Of a DNA stretch of 64,000 nt, positions 1 through 8,252 are shown in pieces. Every line of letters begins with the position of its first letter. Positions within the stretch are counted from its first letter, which is position 1. The DNA is from Alkalihalobacterium elongatum (GTDB lineage Bacteria > Bacillota > Bacilli > Bacillales > Bacillaceae_F), in contig NZ_WMKZ01000005.1 of NCBI RefSeq assembly GCF_019024285.1, positions 62,001 through 126,000 of the forward strand, read 5' to 3'. Made by a program: the position numbers and the translations under genes. The notes below the pieces were generated by a model. It saw only the letters and a program-made list of their open reading frames with translations, did not search any database and was not told the origin of the DNA.

Positions 1-239
1 TGATAAAGTACATGCACTCTTACATAATCACTGCAAAATGCATATTTCTTGGCTTCATATGCCTCCCGTGCGTAAGTGTTGGAATGAAAATCAAAATTTT
101 GTTCATTCCATTCTTTAATTTCATACTCAGGAAGATGTATTTTCCACGATTGAATACATTTTTTAACCATCTCTGGTTTTTCTTTCTCCCCAAACCAACA
201 GTAGTGTATAATCTTTGGAATTTCGATTATTCCAGTCAT
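1..239 (-). CDS. GT32-type capsular polysaccharide glycosyltransferase (3' end outside window)
   Basis: The minus frame opens with ATG at 239, five bases past the epsN stop, behind a strong site (AAGGTGAG), and stays open to the window edge (79 codons). The N terminus contains IPKIIHYCWFG, then a CIQSWKIHLPEYEIKEWNE segment and FCSDYVRVHVLY. This is the typical start of GT32 sugar transferases of the DXD class, which build capsule or exopolysaccharide repeat units on the cytoplasmic membrane face. The DXD motif itself lies beyond the window. As the last visible gene of the eps operon it probably adds a sugar to the EPS repeat. The family call rests on N-terminal motifs only. Confidence 0.8.
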   Translation of the reverse strand, partial: MTGIIEIPKIIHYCWFGEKEKPEMVKKCIQSWKIHLPEYEIKEWNEQNFDFHSNTYAREAYEAKKYAFCSDYVRVHVLY

Positions 240-243
240 ATTC

Positions 244-1419
244 TCACCTTTTTAATAATGTATTTAATTTCATTTCAGTTTTTATTGCTTCAGTTATTCT
301 TTCTTGCTCACTCTTAGATAAACTAGAACCAGATGGCAAGCAAATCCCCCTATTAAACAACTCTCTTGCTACATTGTGCTCATTACTATAAGCATAAAAT
401 GAACTGCCTTTGAATAGAGGCTGCATATGCAATGGTTTCCAGACAGGTCGTGCCTCGATATTTTCTTTAGCTAATCGATCTAACACTGACTGAACTGTTA
501 AACCTGCTTCCTCTTCATCAATGGTTAAAGCCGTTAACCAACGATTTGATCGAGTACCTTCTAATTCAGGCATAAAAAGAAGCCCTGAAATAGAGCCTAG
601 TTCTGAAACGTAGTTTTCAAAAATCTTTCGTCTAGCCTGTACTCTATCATCAAGTACTTCTAGCTGAGCTCTCCCAATCCCGGCTAGTATGTTACTCATT
701 CGGTAATTGTAGCCTTTTTTACTGTGCTGATAATGTTGTGCTGGATCTCTTGCTTGTGTAGCAAGAAAACGAGCCTTTTGCGCCATATCATGATCATTCG
801 TTACGAGCATACCCCCACCTGATGTGGTGATAATTTTGTTACCATTAAAAGAAAAAATTCCAAAATCACCAAAAGTTCCACTTGGCTTTCCTTTATACGT
901 TGAACCTAACGACTCAGCTGCATCCTCAATCATCGGAACGCCAAACTCATTACATAGGGCCACAATCTCATTCATTTTTGCACTTTGACCATATAAGTTG
1001 ACAACGATGATTGCTTTTGGAAGCTTTCCTTCGATTGCTGCATCTTGTAAGGCTCTTTTTAACGCAACAGGCGACATATTCCATGTCTCTGGCTCTGAGT
1101 CAATAAATACAGGTTCTGCACCTTGATAAAGTATAGGGTTCGCACTTGCAACAAAGGTTAAGCTAGAGCAGAATACTCGATCTCCTTTATCTACTCCCAA
1201 TAAAATAAGAGCCAAATGAATAGCTGCTGTACCTGAACTTAAGGCAACTGCTTCATTGACTCCTACATACTCCGCTAATTCTCGTTCAAAAGCATCGACA
1301 TTTGGTCCGAGTGGGGCAATCCAATTCGTTTCGAATGCTTCTCTTATATACTTTGCCTCATTCCCACTCATATGTGGTGATGATAAAAAAATTCTTTTTT
1401 TTGTCTCCAAATTATTCAA
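244..1419 (-). CDS. epsN: EpsN-like DegT/DnrJ/EryC1/StrS aminotransferase
   Basis: PLP-dependent sugar aminotransferase of 391 aa, normal length for the family. It probably converts the 4-keto-6-deoxy sugar nucleotide made by EpsC into UDP-4-amino-4,6-dideoxy-N-acetyl-glucosamine, as PglE does. Visible motifs are the N-terminal FLSSPHMSGNE, the ALSSGTAAIHLAL cofactor loop, EDAAESLGSTYKG, and SFNGNKIITTSGGG, whose lysine should form the internal aldimine. The acetyltransferase gene ends its upstream side one base before, and the sugar transferase follows the same order as epsL-epsM-epsN of B. subtilis. Together these make and transfer a diacetylated bacillosamine-type sugar. The exact substrate is inferred from context. 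Confidence 0.9.
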   Translation of the reverse strand: MNNLETKKRIFLSSPHMSGNEAKYIREAFETNWIAPLGPNVDAFERELAEYVGVNEAVALSSGTAAIHLALILLGVDKGDRVFCSSLTFVASANPILYQGAEPVFIDSEPETWNMSPVALKRALQDAAIEGKLPKAIIVVNLYGQSAKMNEIVALCNEFGVPMIEDAAESLGSTYKGKPSGTFGDFGIFSFNGNKIITTSGGGMLVTNDHDMAQKARFLATQARDPAQHYQHSKKGYNYRMSNILAGIGRAQLEVLDDRVQARRKIFENYVSELGSISGLLFMPELEGTRSNRWLTALTIDEEEAGLTVQSVLDRLAKENIEARPVWKPLHMQPLFKGSSFYAYSNEHNVARELFNRGICLPSGSSLSKSEQERITEAIKTEMKLNTLLKR

Positions 1420-1420
1420 A

Positions 1421-2056
1421 TTATACCCCCTCTTTCATTTTTACTCTTGCAGGCACACCAACCGCCATACTGTAGGCAGGAATATCGTGAATGACAGTGG
1501 CACCTGCACCGATTATTGACCATTCACCTATTTTTTTGTTTGGGATAATAGAAGCCCCTGTTCCAATATGGACTCCATCTTCAACTATCACTGTTCCAGT
1601 AAGAGCTGCTTTGGGTGAAACATGAACGAAATTACCTATCAAATTATCATGCTCGATCACAGAATTCGTATTAATAATACAATGTTTCCCAATTACTGCA
1701 CTTGAATTAACTACTGTGTTTGCCATGATAACAGTTCCATAACCAATTTGAACGTCTTTACTAATAACTGCTGTTGGATGAATAAACGAAGCATAATATT
1801 CTTCAGGAAGATTTAGGTATTCAACGATTTGTTGTCTTATTTTATTGTTGCCAATCGCAATAAAAAATTTTATATCATTAAAGTATTCAACCATTTTATG
1901 GACTAATGAGACAGGACCAGTATAAATATTACCAGTAATTTCAAAGTCTTTGTATTTGTCGTCCAAATAACCAATGACCTCATAATGATCATATTTTTCA
2001 ATAATGTCCCGGACAACTTTACTATGACCGCCTTGTCCAACAATGACGATATTCAT
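1421..2056 (-). CDS. epsM: EpsM-like sugar O/N-acetyltransferase (NeuD/PglD family)
   Basis: A 211-aa protein with an N-terminal Rossmann-like PglD domain (MNIVIVGQGGHSKVVRDII) and a left-handed beta-helix of hexapeptide repeats from about residue 90 (VIMANTVVNSSAVIG, then HVSPKAALTGTVIVEDG and IGTGASIIPNKKIG). These enzymes transfer acetyl from acetyl-CoA to the 4-amino group of an amino-sugar nucleotide. The histidine in FVHVSPKAAL fits the catalytic position of the family. Gene order between the aminotransferase and the sugar phosphotransferase matches B. subtilis epsM. It acts in the cytoplasm. Confidence 0.9.
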   Translation of the reverse strand: MNIVIVGQGGHSKVVRDIIEKYDHYEVIGYLDDKYKDFEITGNIYTGPVSLVHKMVEYFNDIKFFIAIGNNKIRQQIVEYLNLPEEYYASFIHPTAVISKDVQIGYGTVIMANTVVNSSAVIGKHCIINTNSVIEHDNLIGNFVHVSPKAALTGTVIVEDGVHIGTGASIIPNKKIGEWSIIGAGATVIHDIPAYSMAVGVPARVKMKEGV

Positions 2057-2069
2057 AAGACCCCCGCTT

Positions 2070-2666
2070 TCATCGTGTAATTTGTCCCTTAAATCGTTCT
2101 GTGGTTACACTGCCTTGTTGATTAATTCCATCTGATTTAAATACTTTATAAACGGTTAAGATTAGAATTTTGATATCTAGCAAAAAAGATTGGTTTTCAA
2201 CATACCAAACGTCTAATTTAAATTTTTCTTCCCAAGTTATGGCATTACGCCCATTTACCTGTGCCCATCCAGTTATTCCAGGTTTTAGATTATGACGAGC
2301 TAACTGCTGTTCTGAATAGAGAGGAACATATTCCATTAATAACGGTCTCGGGCCTACTAAACTTATGTCTCCTTTAAGTACATTAATCAGTTGTGGCAAT
2401 TCATCTAAGCTGCATTTACGAAGGAACTTTCCAAAAGAAGTTAATCTCACATTGTCTGGCATGAGGTTCCCTTCTCTATCTTTTTCATCTGTCATCGTTC
2501 TGAACTTATAAAGATAAAAGGGCTTGCTATATAACCCTGGGCGTTGCTGTTTAAAAAAGATTGGAGCGCCTAATTTCTGTTTTACTAATATAGCTACAAT
2601 AAAAATGACTGGAAACAACAGGAATAACAAGATCAATGAAACTAATACATCAAATGTTCTCTTCAT
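2070..2666 (-). CDS. epsL: EpsL-like undecaprenyl-phosphate sugar phosphotransferase
   Basis: A 198-aa bacterial sugar transferase (PglC/WcaJ catalytic-domain type) that moves a sugar phosphate from its UDP donor to undecaprenyl phosphate and so starts the EPS repeat unit. One N-terminal membrane helix (about residues 7-28) precedes the soluble domain. Signatures seen are LYKFRTM, DELPQLINVLKGDISLVGPR and PGITGWAQVNGRN. The ATG overlaps the stop of the upstream small gene by four bases (ATGA), and its binding site GGAGATAAGAG lies inside that gene, so the two are translationally coupled. The short form without extra membrane helices matches EpsL. Confidence 0.93.
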   Translation of the reverse strand: MKRTFDVLVSLILLFLLFPVIFIVAILVKQKLGAPIFFKQQRPGLYSKPFYLYKFRTMTDEKDREGNLMPDNVRLTSFGKFLRKCSLDELPQLINVLKGDISLVGPRPLLMEYVPLYSEQQLARHNLKPGITGWAQVNGRNAITWEEKFKLDVWYVENQSFLLDIKILILTVYKVFKSDGINQQGSVTTERFKGQITR

Positions 2667-2848
2667 CTCTTATCTCCTTTAGTAGTAACATCCGTTGAGG
2701 TTGTCATCTCTATAATTTGTTGTCTTATTTCCTCGACTAATGTTTTAGCATCCATTTGCGTTTGCGTTTGTCCAATATCATAGACGGTTTTTAAGATTGT
2801 CTCTAACTTCTCTGGCGTTAACTTTTCTGAAATACCCATATTACTCAA
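2663..2848 (-). CDS. Small helical protein of unknown function in the eps operon
   Basis: A 61-codon frame between epsG and epsL. I do not recognise it. It starts either at TTG (2848) or at ATG (2839); AAAGGATAGG stands in front and serves both. The middle (about residues 9-50) looks like two amphipathic helices rich in Glu, Gln, Thr and Lys (PEKLETILKTVYDIGQ, then KTLVEEIRQQIIEM), followed by a polar tail. There are no cysteines, membrane segment or signal peptide. The four-base overlap with epsL and tight spacing after epsG argue that it is really translated, perhaps as a partner of the phosphotransferase. The function is unknown. Confidence 0.6.
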   Translation of the reverse strand: MSNMGISEKLTPEKLETILKTVYDIGQTQTQMDAKTLVEEIRQQIIEMTTSTDVTTKGDKR

Positions 2849-2865
2849 CCTATCCTTTACGATTT

Positions 2866-3933
2866 TTATAGTTTGATATAATCACTTCTGTAGAAGATGT
2901 TTAACGATAAAACATGTTCAAAGTAGAAATAAATAAAATAACAAACAATAATACCGAAATAGACTAATTTGCGATCTTTTTCTCTAAATAGTAAGACGAT
3001 CCAAGATATTAAGATTAATTGGTACAAGCCAAAATAAATAGTAAAACGGGCAAAGATCCAGTTTTGCGTTGAGATGACCATGAAAACAAAGCCTAAGAGC
3101 GACATATTTATAATGGCATCACATTTAGGGAACAACTCTTTAAGCTTATCTCTTCCCATAAAGGCGATAATTAATGGGACTGCAGTTACAGCAACCCTTA
3201 TCGTATTAGCCCCTCCTTCTTGAAAATTTCTATATCCCCCATATTGAGTATCCTCAATTGCACTGAAAAGAAGATCCATAAATTGGTTGAAGCCTAGTAC
3301 AATTAAGATTGAAGACGCTAATAAAGCCACAGTCACTTTTGACCAAGCTGGCCTTCGCACAATAAAATAAATTGGAATTAGCACAAGTGCAGATTGATGA
3401 AAAGTAGATGCTAATAATACGATCAGTACATACCTTTTAAAATTACCTTCTAATAAATATTTAGTTGCAATAAATACAATAGCTGCAGCAAGATACTGTC
3501 TTACCCCGTTCATTGATACTAAAAAATGCCCTAATGTAATATAAACATATAAGCTTAATTCAAATATTCTTGAATATTTATAAAGGGTAATAACAATCAA
3601 TGTATTTGTTAAGAAAGCTGTTACTAATAATAATATTTGAGGATCACTAGATAGTTGCTGAAGTAATAATTGTAAAATATTAAACCCAAAATCTTTTCCT
3701 TCAAATACTTTATCCCATGTCATTGGATATTCACGGTATGAATGTATGTAATAGTAGGTATCCCCAATATTGTTCCGAAGACCTGATACTAACACTAGTG
3801 TAGAAATCGCTAATAACACAAATAACTTATGTGGCTTGATTAAAGCAGGGTTTAATGAAGTAGGTTTTGAAAAATATCTGGATAATAGTGAAAACAAGTA
3901 AACTATAGAAAGATTGAGATAAAGGACTGTCAT
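2866..3933 (-). CDS. epsG: EpsG family polytopic membrane protein
   Basis: A 355-aa very hydrophobic protein with roughly ten predicted membrane segments and short loops, beginning MTVLYLNLSIVYLFSLLSRYF. It carries the LVSGLRNNIGDTYYY segment near residue 50 typical of EpsG/Wzy-like proteins, where Arg and Asp of GxRxxxGxD are conserved. EpsG is thought to polymerise or handle the EPS repeat unit in the membrane. Position between the glycosyltransferases and epsL agrees with B. subtilis epsG. AAGGATTTTTATAG before the ATG supports the start. The polymerase role is inferred from family and context. Confidence 0.85.
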   Translation of the reverse strand: MTVLYLNLSIVYLFSLLSRYFSKPTSLNPALIKPHKLFVLLAISTLVLVSGLRNNIGDTYYYIHSYREYPMTWDKVFEGKDFGFNILQLLLQQLSSDPQILLLVTAFLTNTLIVITLYKYSRIFELSLYVYITLGHFLVSMNGVRQYLAAAIVFIATKYLLEGNFKRYVLIVLLASTFHQSALVLIPIYFIVRRPAWSKVTVALLASSILIVLGFNQFMDLLFSAIEDTQYGGYRNFQEGGANTIRVAVTAVPLIIAFMGRDKLKELFPKCDAIINMSLLGFVFMVISTQNWIFARFTIYFGLYQLILISWIVLLFREKDRKLVYFGIIVCYFIYFYFEHVLSLNIFYRSDYIKL

Positions 3934-3976
3934 CTATAAAAATCCTTTCCATAGAGCAGACATTAATTACATGAAT

Positions 3977-4879
3977 TTATCCGTTCTTTAATACGGTAGC
4001 TTTTTTTGTATTTTGAATATATAAGTAAAGTAAAATACCAAACGGAGTAGCCAAAAGTGTTGTTAATTTACATGGCGACTCTATTAAAAAATTATAATTT
4101 TTAACCATTAAATTACTTGAAACATAATGTATAGACTCTCTTACTCTATCTTTGTAGGTTGGCGCGTATTTCATCGCTACTTTTCGAAAAAAAGAAAAGC
4201 CTCGAGGGTTTTTCTTGTATTGCTTGATAATATTCATACTTGAACCATCTTGACGATACTCGACGTGGCATAATATTTCATTCATAACAAGTAACGGAAA
4301 CTCTTGATCGATCAGAATATACTTATAACTTAATGGACAATACTTTTCTCCAGGAAACAATGGATAAGGCGGTGATTTTCTTGTAAGCTCTGAACGGTAT
4401 ACAAGCTTTTTATCGCCTCTAACTTTGTATTTACCATACAAATCAGATAGTTTTGCTTTCTTAAGATGTTCTGGCATTTTTGTTCCAATAATCTCCCCAT
4501 CTGGTGTTGCATCGATCCCTACAATTCCAGCATAATCTTTGCTTCCGTATTGTTTCCAAAACGTTAATATCTTTTCGACTGCATCATCAGCCATGTAATC
4601 ATCGGAATCAATACATACATTTAGTTCTGTTTCAATTAACTCATACGCTGTATTATGCGCACCATGCATTCCTTGGTTTTCTTGATAGTGGTAGTAAATA
4701 GGAATAATCCCTTCTAAAATCCAACTTTCCACAAGTTCTCTTGTATTATCTGTTGAGCCGTCGTCTATAATTAACCAAACAAACTCTTTACTAGTTTGTC
4801 TCTTCAAGCTCTCGTAACACAAATGAAGACAATACGCTCGGTTAAATGAAGGTGTAAATATCGTTAATGTTGCATTCAT
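3977..4879 (-). CDS. GT2 family glycosyltransferase of the eps operon
   Basis: A 300-aa glycosyltransferase with a GT-A fold. Seen are the nucleotide-sugar start LTIFTPSFNRAYCLHLCYES, the LIIDDGSTDNT loop and the metal-binding VCIDSDDYMADDAVEKI. The last 40 residues are hydrophobic with a probable membrane-associated helix (TTLLATPFGILLYLYI). It most likely adds one sugar to the lipid-linked EPS repeat on the inner membrane face. It stands between epsF and epsG. B. subtilis has epsE near epsF, but the flagellar-clutch role of EpsE cannot be assumed from this sequence. The donor and linkage are unknown. Confidence 0.85.
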   Translation of the reverse strand: MNATLTIFTPSFNRAYCLHLCYESLKRQTSKEFVWLIIDDGSTDNTRELVESWILEGIIPIYYHYQENQGMHGAHNTAYELIETELNVCIDSDDYMADDAVEKILTFWKQYGSKDYAGIVGIDATPDGEIIGTKMPEHLKKAKLSDLYGKYKVRGDKKLVYRSELTRKSPPYPLFPGEKYCPLSYKYILIDQEFPLLVMNEILCHVEYRQDGSSMNIIKQYKKNPRGFSFFRKVAMKYAPTYKDRVRESIHYVSSNLMVKNYNFLIESPCKLTTLLATPFGILLYLYIQNTKKATVLKNG

Positions 4880-4896
4880 TAATTAAACCTCCGTGT

Positions 4897-6027
4897 TTAT
4901 GCTTGCTTTTCCTTAAAAGCATATCCCATATAATAGCCCGTCAACCAATCTGCCATTGTTGCTGTGTCATATCCATTTCTTCGTAGCATATCTGATGTAT
5001 CTACATGTTCATAAGTAGAAGATAATATTTTTTCAGCCCACTCATCTGGTGATAGATTTAATGGAGTAAAGTCTACTCTACCAGTCACATTAGTTTCATC
5101 AGTAATTGAGCTAGAGACAACACATTTTAAGCCAGCTGCCTGCGCCTCAACAAGCACAACTGGTAGCCCTTCAAAAAGGGATGGAAATAGAAATAAATCA
5201 AATCCTTGCATTAAATTTGCTATATCTTCCCTTACTCCTAAAAAACGAACATTGGAATTCAAATTTAAATCATTAACCTTCTTTTCAATTTGCGACCTTA
5301 AATGCCCTTCACCAACTAAAACAAGGATGGAGTTTGGTTGCTTATCATGAACTGCTTTAAAAATATCAATTAAGTATTCATGGTTTTTTTGTTTATTAAA
5401 CCTACCAATATGACCAATAACGAGTTTGTTATCTGCTTGTAGTTCTTGTCTAATCTTTTCTCGAGTTATTTCGTTGAATTTAAACTCTTCTACATTAACC
5501 GCATTGTTTAACACTTTTACTTGCTGTGAATTAGTTGCTTTTTTTCCAAATAACCACTCACCGGCCTGTTTCGAACACGCAAAATATTGGTTAGCATTAT
5601 CTCTCATAGCCATTCTTGCGTAAACTCTAAAAGGAAGTTTTAAATCAATCCCTAAGTCACTTAAGTGACTATGGGCAATTCGACAAGGAACTCCTGCTTT
5701 TTTTGCGGCACGGAGCACAAAACTACTATTCTCGTTAATATGTGAATGAACGACTTGATATTCAGGGTGTGAACCAAAAAATTGATCCAACTGCTTGAAA
5801 TATAAGTTATAATTACCAGGACGTATTCTTGGCATTCGATAGATCTTTCCACCTAACGCCAATATTTCATCATCATAATGACCTTTTTCCGTTCGATGGA
5901 CCATAAAATCAAACTGAATTTTAGTGCGGTCTATTTTTCGATAATAGTTCATTAACATTGTTTCAAGCCCGCCACGATTCATGACCGTCACGACTTGGAG
6001 TATACGTATCGGTTTCAGCGTAAACAC
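4897..6027 (-). CDS. epsF: EpsF-like GT4 family glycosyltransferase
   Basis: A 376-aa GT-B fold enzyme. The N-terminal acceptor domain begins RILQVVTVMNRGGLETMLMN, close to the EpsF start (MNRGGAETMVMN). The C-terminal donor domain has LVIGHIGRFNKQKNHEYLID and the EX7E-type signature in FLFPSLFEGLPVVLVEAQA. It should retain anomeric configuration and use a nucleotide sugar in the cytoplasm. The start is unusual: the frame's first codon is GTG (6027), but AGGA runs directly into it. A CTG at 6018 lies eight bases after AGGAG and may be the true start. The next gene begins 3 bases upstream. Confidence 0.88.
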   Translation of the reverse strand: MFTLKPIRILQVVTVMNRGGLETMLMNYYRKIDRTKIQFDFMVHRTEKGHYDDEILALGGKIYRMPRIRPGNYNLYFKQLDQFFGSHPEYQVVHSHINENSSFVLRAAKKAGVPCRIAHSHLSDLGIDLKLPFRVYARMAMRDNANQYFACSKQAGEWLFGKKATNSQQVKVLNNAVNVEEFKFNEITREKIRQELQADNKLVIGHIGRFNKQKNHEYLIDIFKAVHDKQPNSILVLVGEGHLRSQIEKKVNDLNLNSNVRFLGVREDIANLMQGFDLFLFPSLFEGLPVVLVEAQAAGLKCVVSSSITDETNVTGRVDFTPLNLSPDEWAEKILSSTYEHVDTSDMLRRNGYDTATMADWLTGYYMGYAFKEKQA

Positions 6028-6029
6028 TC

Positions 6030-7097
6030 CTATCTAATAATCTTTCTCAGGGTTTCTATACTTGATAACATGATATAAAACCCTAGAGCAAACCTTAACT
6101 TTGCACAAAAGTAAAACGTCCTCCACACGACTGGAAAATGTTTCATTTCTAAGTCATTAAAAGAACGATGTATTCTACCAGTATTTAAAATTTCGCTCAA
6201 ATTTTTTATCTTTCCGATGGCTGAAAGTTTATTCGCTTTACTGACCTCATTTAATCCTAGCCCTAATGTATTCATACCTATACGATTATTTAAAGCTACA
6301 TAAAAATCATCATCCATCTTTTTTTCCTTTAAAAATTCTTCTATTATTTGAAATAAATTTAACCACTTTTCTATAAGTTGTGGTTTATAACCAGTTGTAA
6401 CTGAAGATGAATTCGCTCGCCAATAATGATAATAAGGTTTGTTAATAAAAGTAAATGATTTCGTATAATAGAATGCTTGAATGTTAAATAACGAATCTTC
6501 GTTAGTACCAATTACATTTAAATCTGTGAATGTAAGGTTATTAGCCTTAATAATTTCAGTTCGATAAAGCTTTGACCATACGGTACCCCAAGCATCTAAC
6601 AATTCTGGGTTCGCCACTTCTTCTTTTAGTGGACCAACTAACCTTCTCATTATCTTTTGTTGAACCTCACGACCTTTATAAGACACCTTCTCTGGAAGAT
6701 TAAATTGTTTTTCCTTTGTGTGACTACCAAATTCACGCATATACGAGCACATTACGATATCAGCACGATCAATTAACGCTGTTTTATACATTACTTCATA
6801 CATTTCTTTGTCTACCCAATCATCAGGGTCAACAAAGCCAATGTAATCTCCCTTTGCAACTTCTAGTCCCGCATTTCGTGCTGAAGATACGCCCCCATTT
6901 TCTTTATCGATCACTTTCATCCGCTGATCTTTTGAAGCATATTCATTAAGGATATCTAGACTTTTATCAGTCGACCCATCATTTACCGCAATAATTTCAA
7001 AATCAGACATCGTTTGTGCTAGTAAACTTCCCAAACACCTTTCCAAATAACTTTCGACATTATATACCGGCAGGATAATACTTACTTTTGGTTTCAT
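6030..7097 (-). CDS. GT2 family glycosyltransferase, EpsH/EpsJ-like
   Basis: A 355-aa inverting GT-A glycosyltransferase. Motifs are VSIILPVYNVESYLERCL, the DGSTD loop, GVSSARNAGLE and the metal-binding FVDPDDWVD. The C-terminal 150 residues are family-specific and end in a hydrophobic-basic helix (LRFALGFYIMLSSIETLRKIIR region) resembling EpsH and EpsJ. GGAGGAAACAA precedes the ATG. Its first 38 bases overlap the 3' end of epsD, so translation is probably coupled. It likely adds one sugar of the EPS repeat. I cannot tell whether it is the counterpart of epsE, epsH or epsJ. Confidence 0.85.
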   Translation of the reverse strand: MKPKVSIILPVYNVESYLERCLGSLLAQTMSDFEIIAVNDGSTDKSLDILNEYASKDQRMKVIDKENGGVSSARNAGLEVAKGDYIGFVDPDDWVDKEMYEVMYKTALIDRADIVMCSYMREFGSHTKEKQFNLPEKVSYKGREVQQKIMRRLVGPLKEEVANPELLDAWGTVWSKLYRTEIIKANNLTFTDLNVIGTNEDSLFNIQAFYYTKSFTFINKPYYHYWRANSSSVTTGYKPQLIEKWLNLFQIIEEFLKEKKMDDDFYVALNNRIGMNTLGLGLNEVSKANKLSAIGKIKNLSEILNTGRIHRSFNDLEMKHFPVVWRTFYFCAKLRFALGFYIMLSSIETLRKIIR

Positions 7098-8226
7098 TTG
7101 TTTCCTCCAACATGTAGCGGGTGTAAATGGTACTTAGTTCGAGATTGAGTTGTTGTAAGGAATAGGTTTCGACCATATTCCTACTCACTACTCCCATTTG
7201 TTTGCGTAGTTGTTCGTTTTGATATAGTTTTAACAAGCTTCTTGCAAATTGGCCGTAGTCATGGGACGGTACGATATAGCCATTGACCTGATCTTCGACT
7301 AATTCTACATGCCCACGGTTTTTACTCGCTACAATCGGCAAACCGCATGCCATTGCTTCCATAATATTGACAGGCAATCCCTCTCTGTAACTTGAACCAA
7401 CAGCGATATCGCAGATTGGTAGGAGGGTATCAATGTCTTTTCTAAATCCAAGAAATTGAACCATATGCTCTATCCCTAACTTTTTTACTAATTGTTCACA
7501 GCTTTCTTGAAGGGCGCCTTCACCCGCTAATAAAAGTTTTGCATTGGGCATATAGTCTTGAACTAAAGCTAGGGAGCGGATCAGTAATTGTTGATTTTTA
7601 TTTTTGTTGAATTCGGCCGCATAAAAAATTAAAAAGTCATCTGGATGGTATCCAAACAACTTTTTACGTTCGATTTTTTCAGTTTCTAGTATTGGTTTAT
7701 AACAGTTAGTATCAACACCTACACCATGGACACGCTCGATACGACCAGCTCCAAACTTCCGACTATTAGCGAGTCCATAATCTTCTTTATTAATAGTAAT
7801 GAGACAATCGGTATAGTTAGCTAGCTGCTTTTCAATCGGATAATAGATGAACCAATTAAGTTTGGGTGCTCCTTGACAAAAATGAAAGCCATGCGCTGTG
7901 TAAAGGACTTTTGTTCCCTTTTTTCGTGCTTTCCTTGCAGCAAATCGCGCGAGTACTCCGCCTAGTGGTGTGTGACAATGAATGATATCATATTCATGTT
8001 CGTTAATTATGGCTTTTAATTCATTGAAGGCATCCACATTTTTTAGTTTAAAGGGTGATCGTTGAATCGGAATGTTATATTTCCGATCCGTATATGGTAA
8101 ATTGATCTCGCCTTTTGCTGCGACATGAACTTCCCAGCCTTGCTCTTTAAACCATTTCATATAGGGTAAATGAAAAGCTTTAAAATGATAATCTACGGTA
8201 GCGCAAAATAGAATTTTTTTAGGCAT
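7060..8226 (-). CDS. epsD: EpsD-like GT4 family glycosyltransferase
   Basis: A 388-aa glycosyltransferase of GT-B fold. The N-terminal part KKILFCATVDYHFKAFHLPYMKWFKEQGWEVHVAAKG resembles EpsD/WbnK types; HTPLGGVLARFAARKA and VLYTAHGFHF follow. The donor domain carries AAEFNKNKNQQLLIRSL and VGSSYREGLPVNIMEAMACG with the EX7E pair. I chose ATG at 8226, after GGTGATTAAA, rather than the first ATG four codons earlier. It follows gtaB closely, as expected for a gene early in the operon. It probably acts second or third in repeat assembly, in the cytoplasm. Confidence 0.87.
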   Translation of the reverse strand: MPKKILFCATVDYHFKAFHLPYMKWFKEQGWEVHVAAKGEINLPYTDRKYNIPIQRSPFKLKNVDAFNELKAIINEHEYDIIHCHTPLGGVLARFAARKARKKGTKVLYTAHGFHFCQGAPKLNWFIYYPIEKQLANYTDCLITINKEDYGLANSRKFGAGRIERVHGVGVDTNCYKPILETEKIERKKLFGYHPDDFLIFYAAEFNKNKNQQLLIRSLALVQDYMPNAKLLLAGEGALQESCEQLVKKLGIEHMVQFLGFRKDIDTLLPICDIAVGSSYREGLPVNIMEAMACGLPIVASKNRGHVELVEDQVNGYIVPSHDYGQFARSLLKLYQNEQLRKQMGVVSRNMVETYSLQQLNLELSTIYTRYMLEETNETKSKYYPAGI

Positions 8227-8252
8227 TTTAATCACCAATTAAATTAATTAAC

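Noticed and set aside
12-317. Plus-strand frame of 101 codons at the window start
   Set aside because: It is the antisense shadow of the GT32 and epsN frames, which carry clear family motifs.
6030-8226. EpsE-type flagellar clutch role for the GT2 gene
   Set aside because: The clutch function depends on specific residues I cannot verify; only the glycosyltransferase fold is supported.
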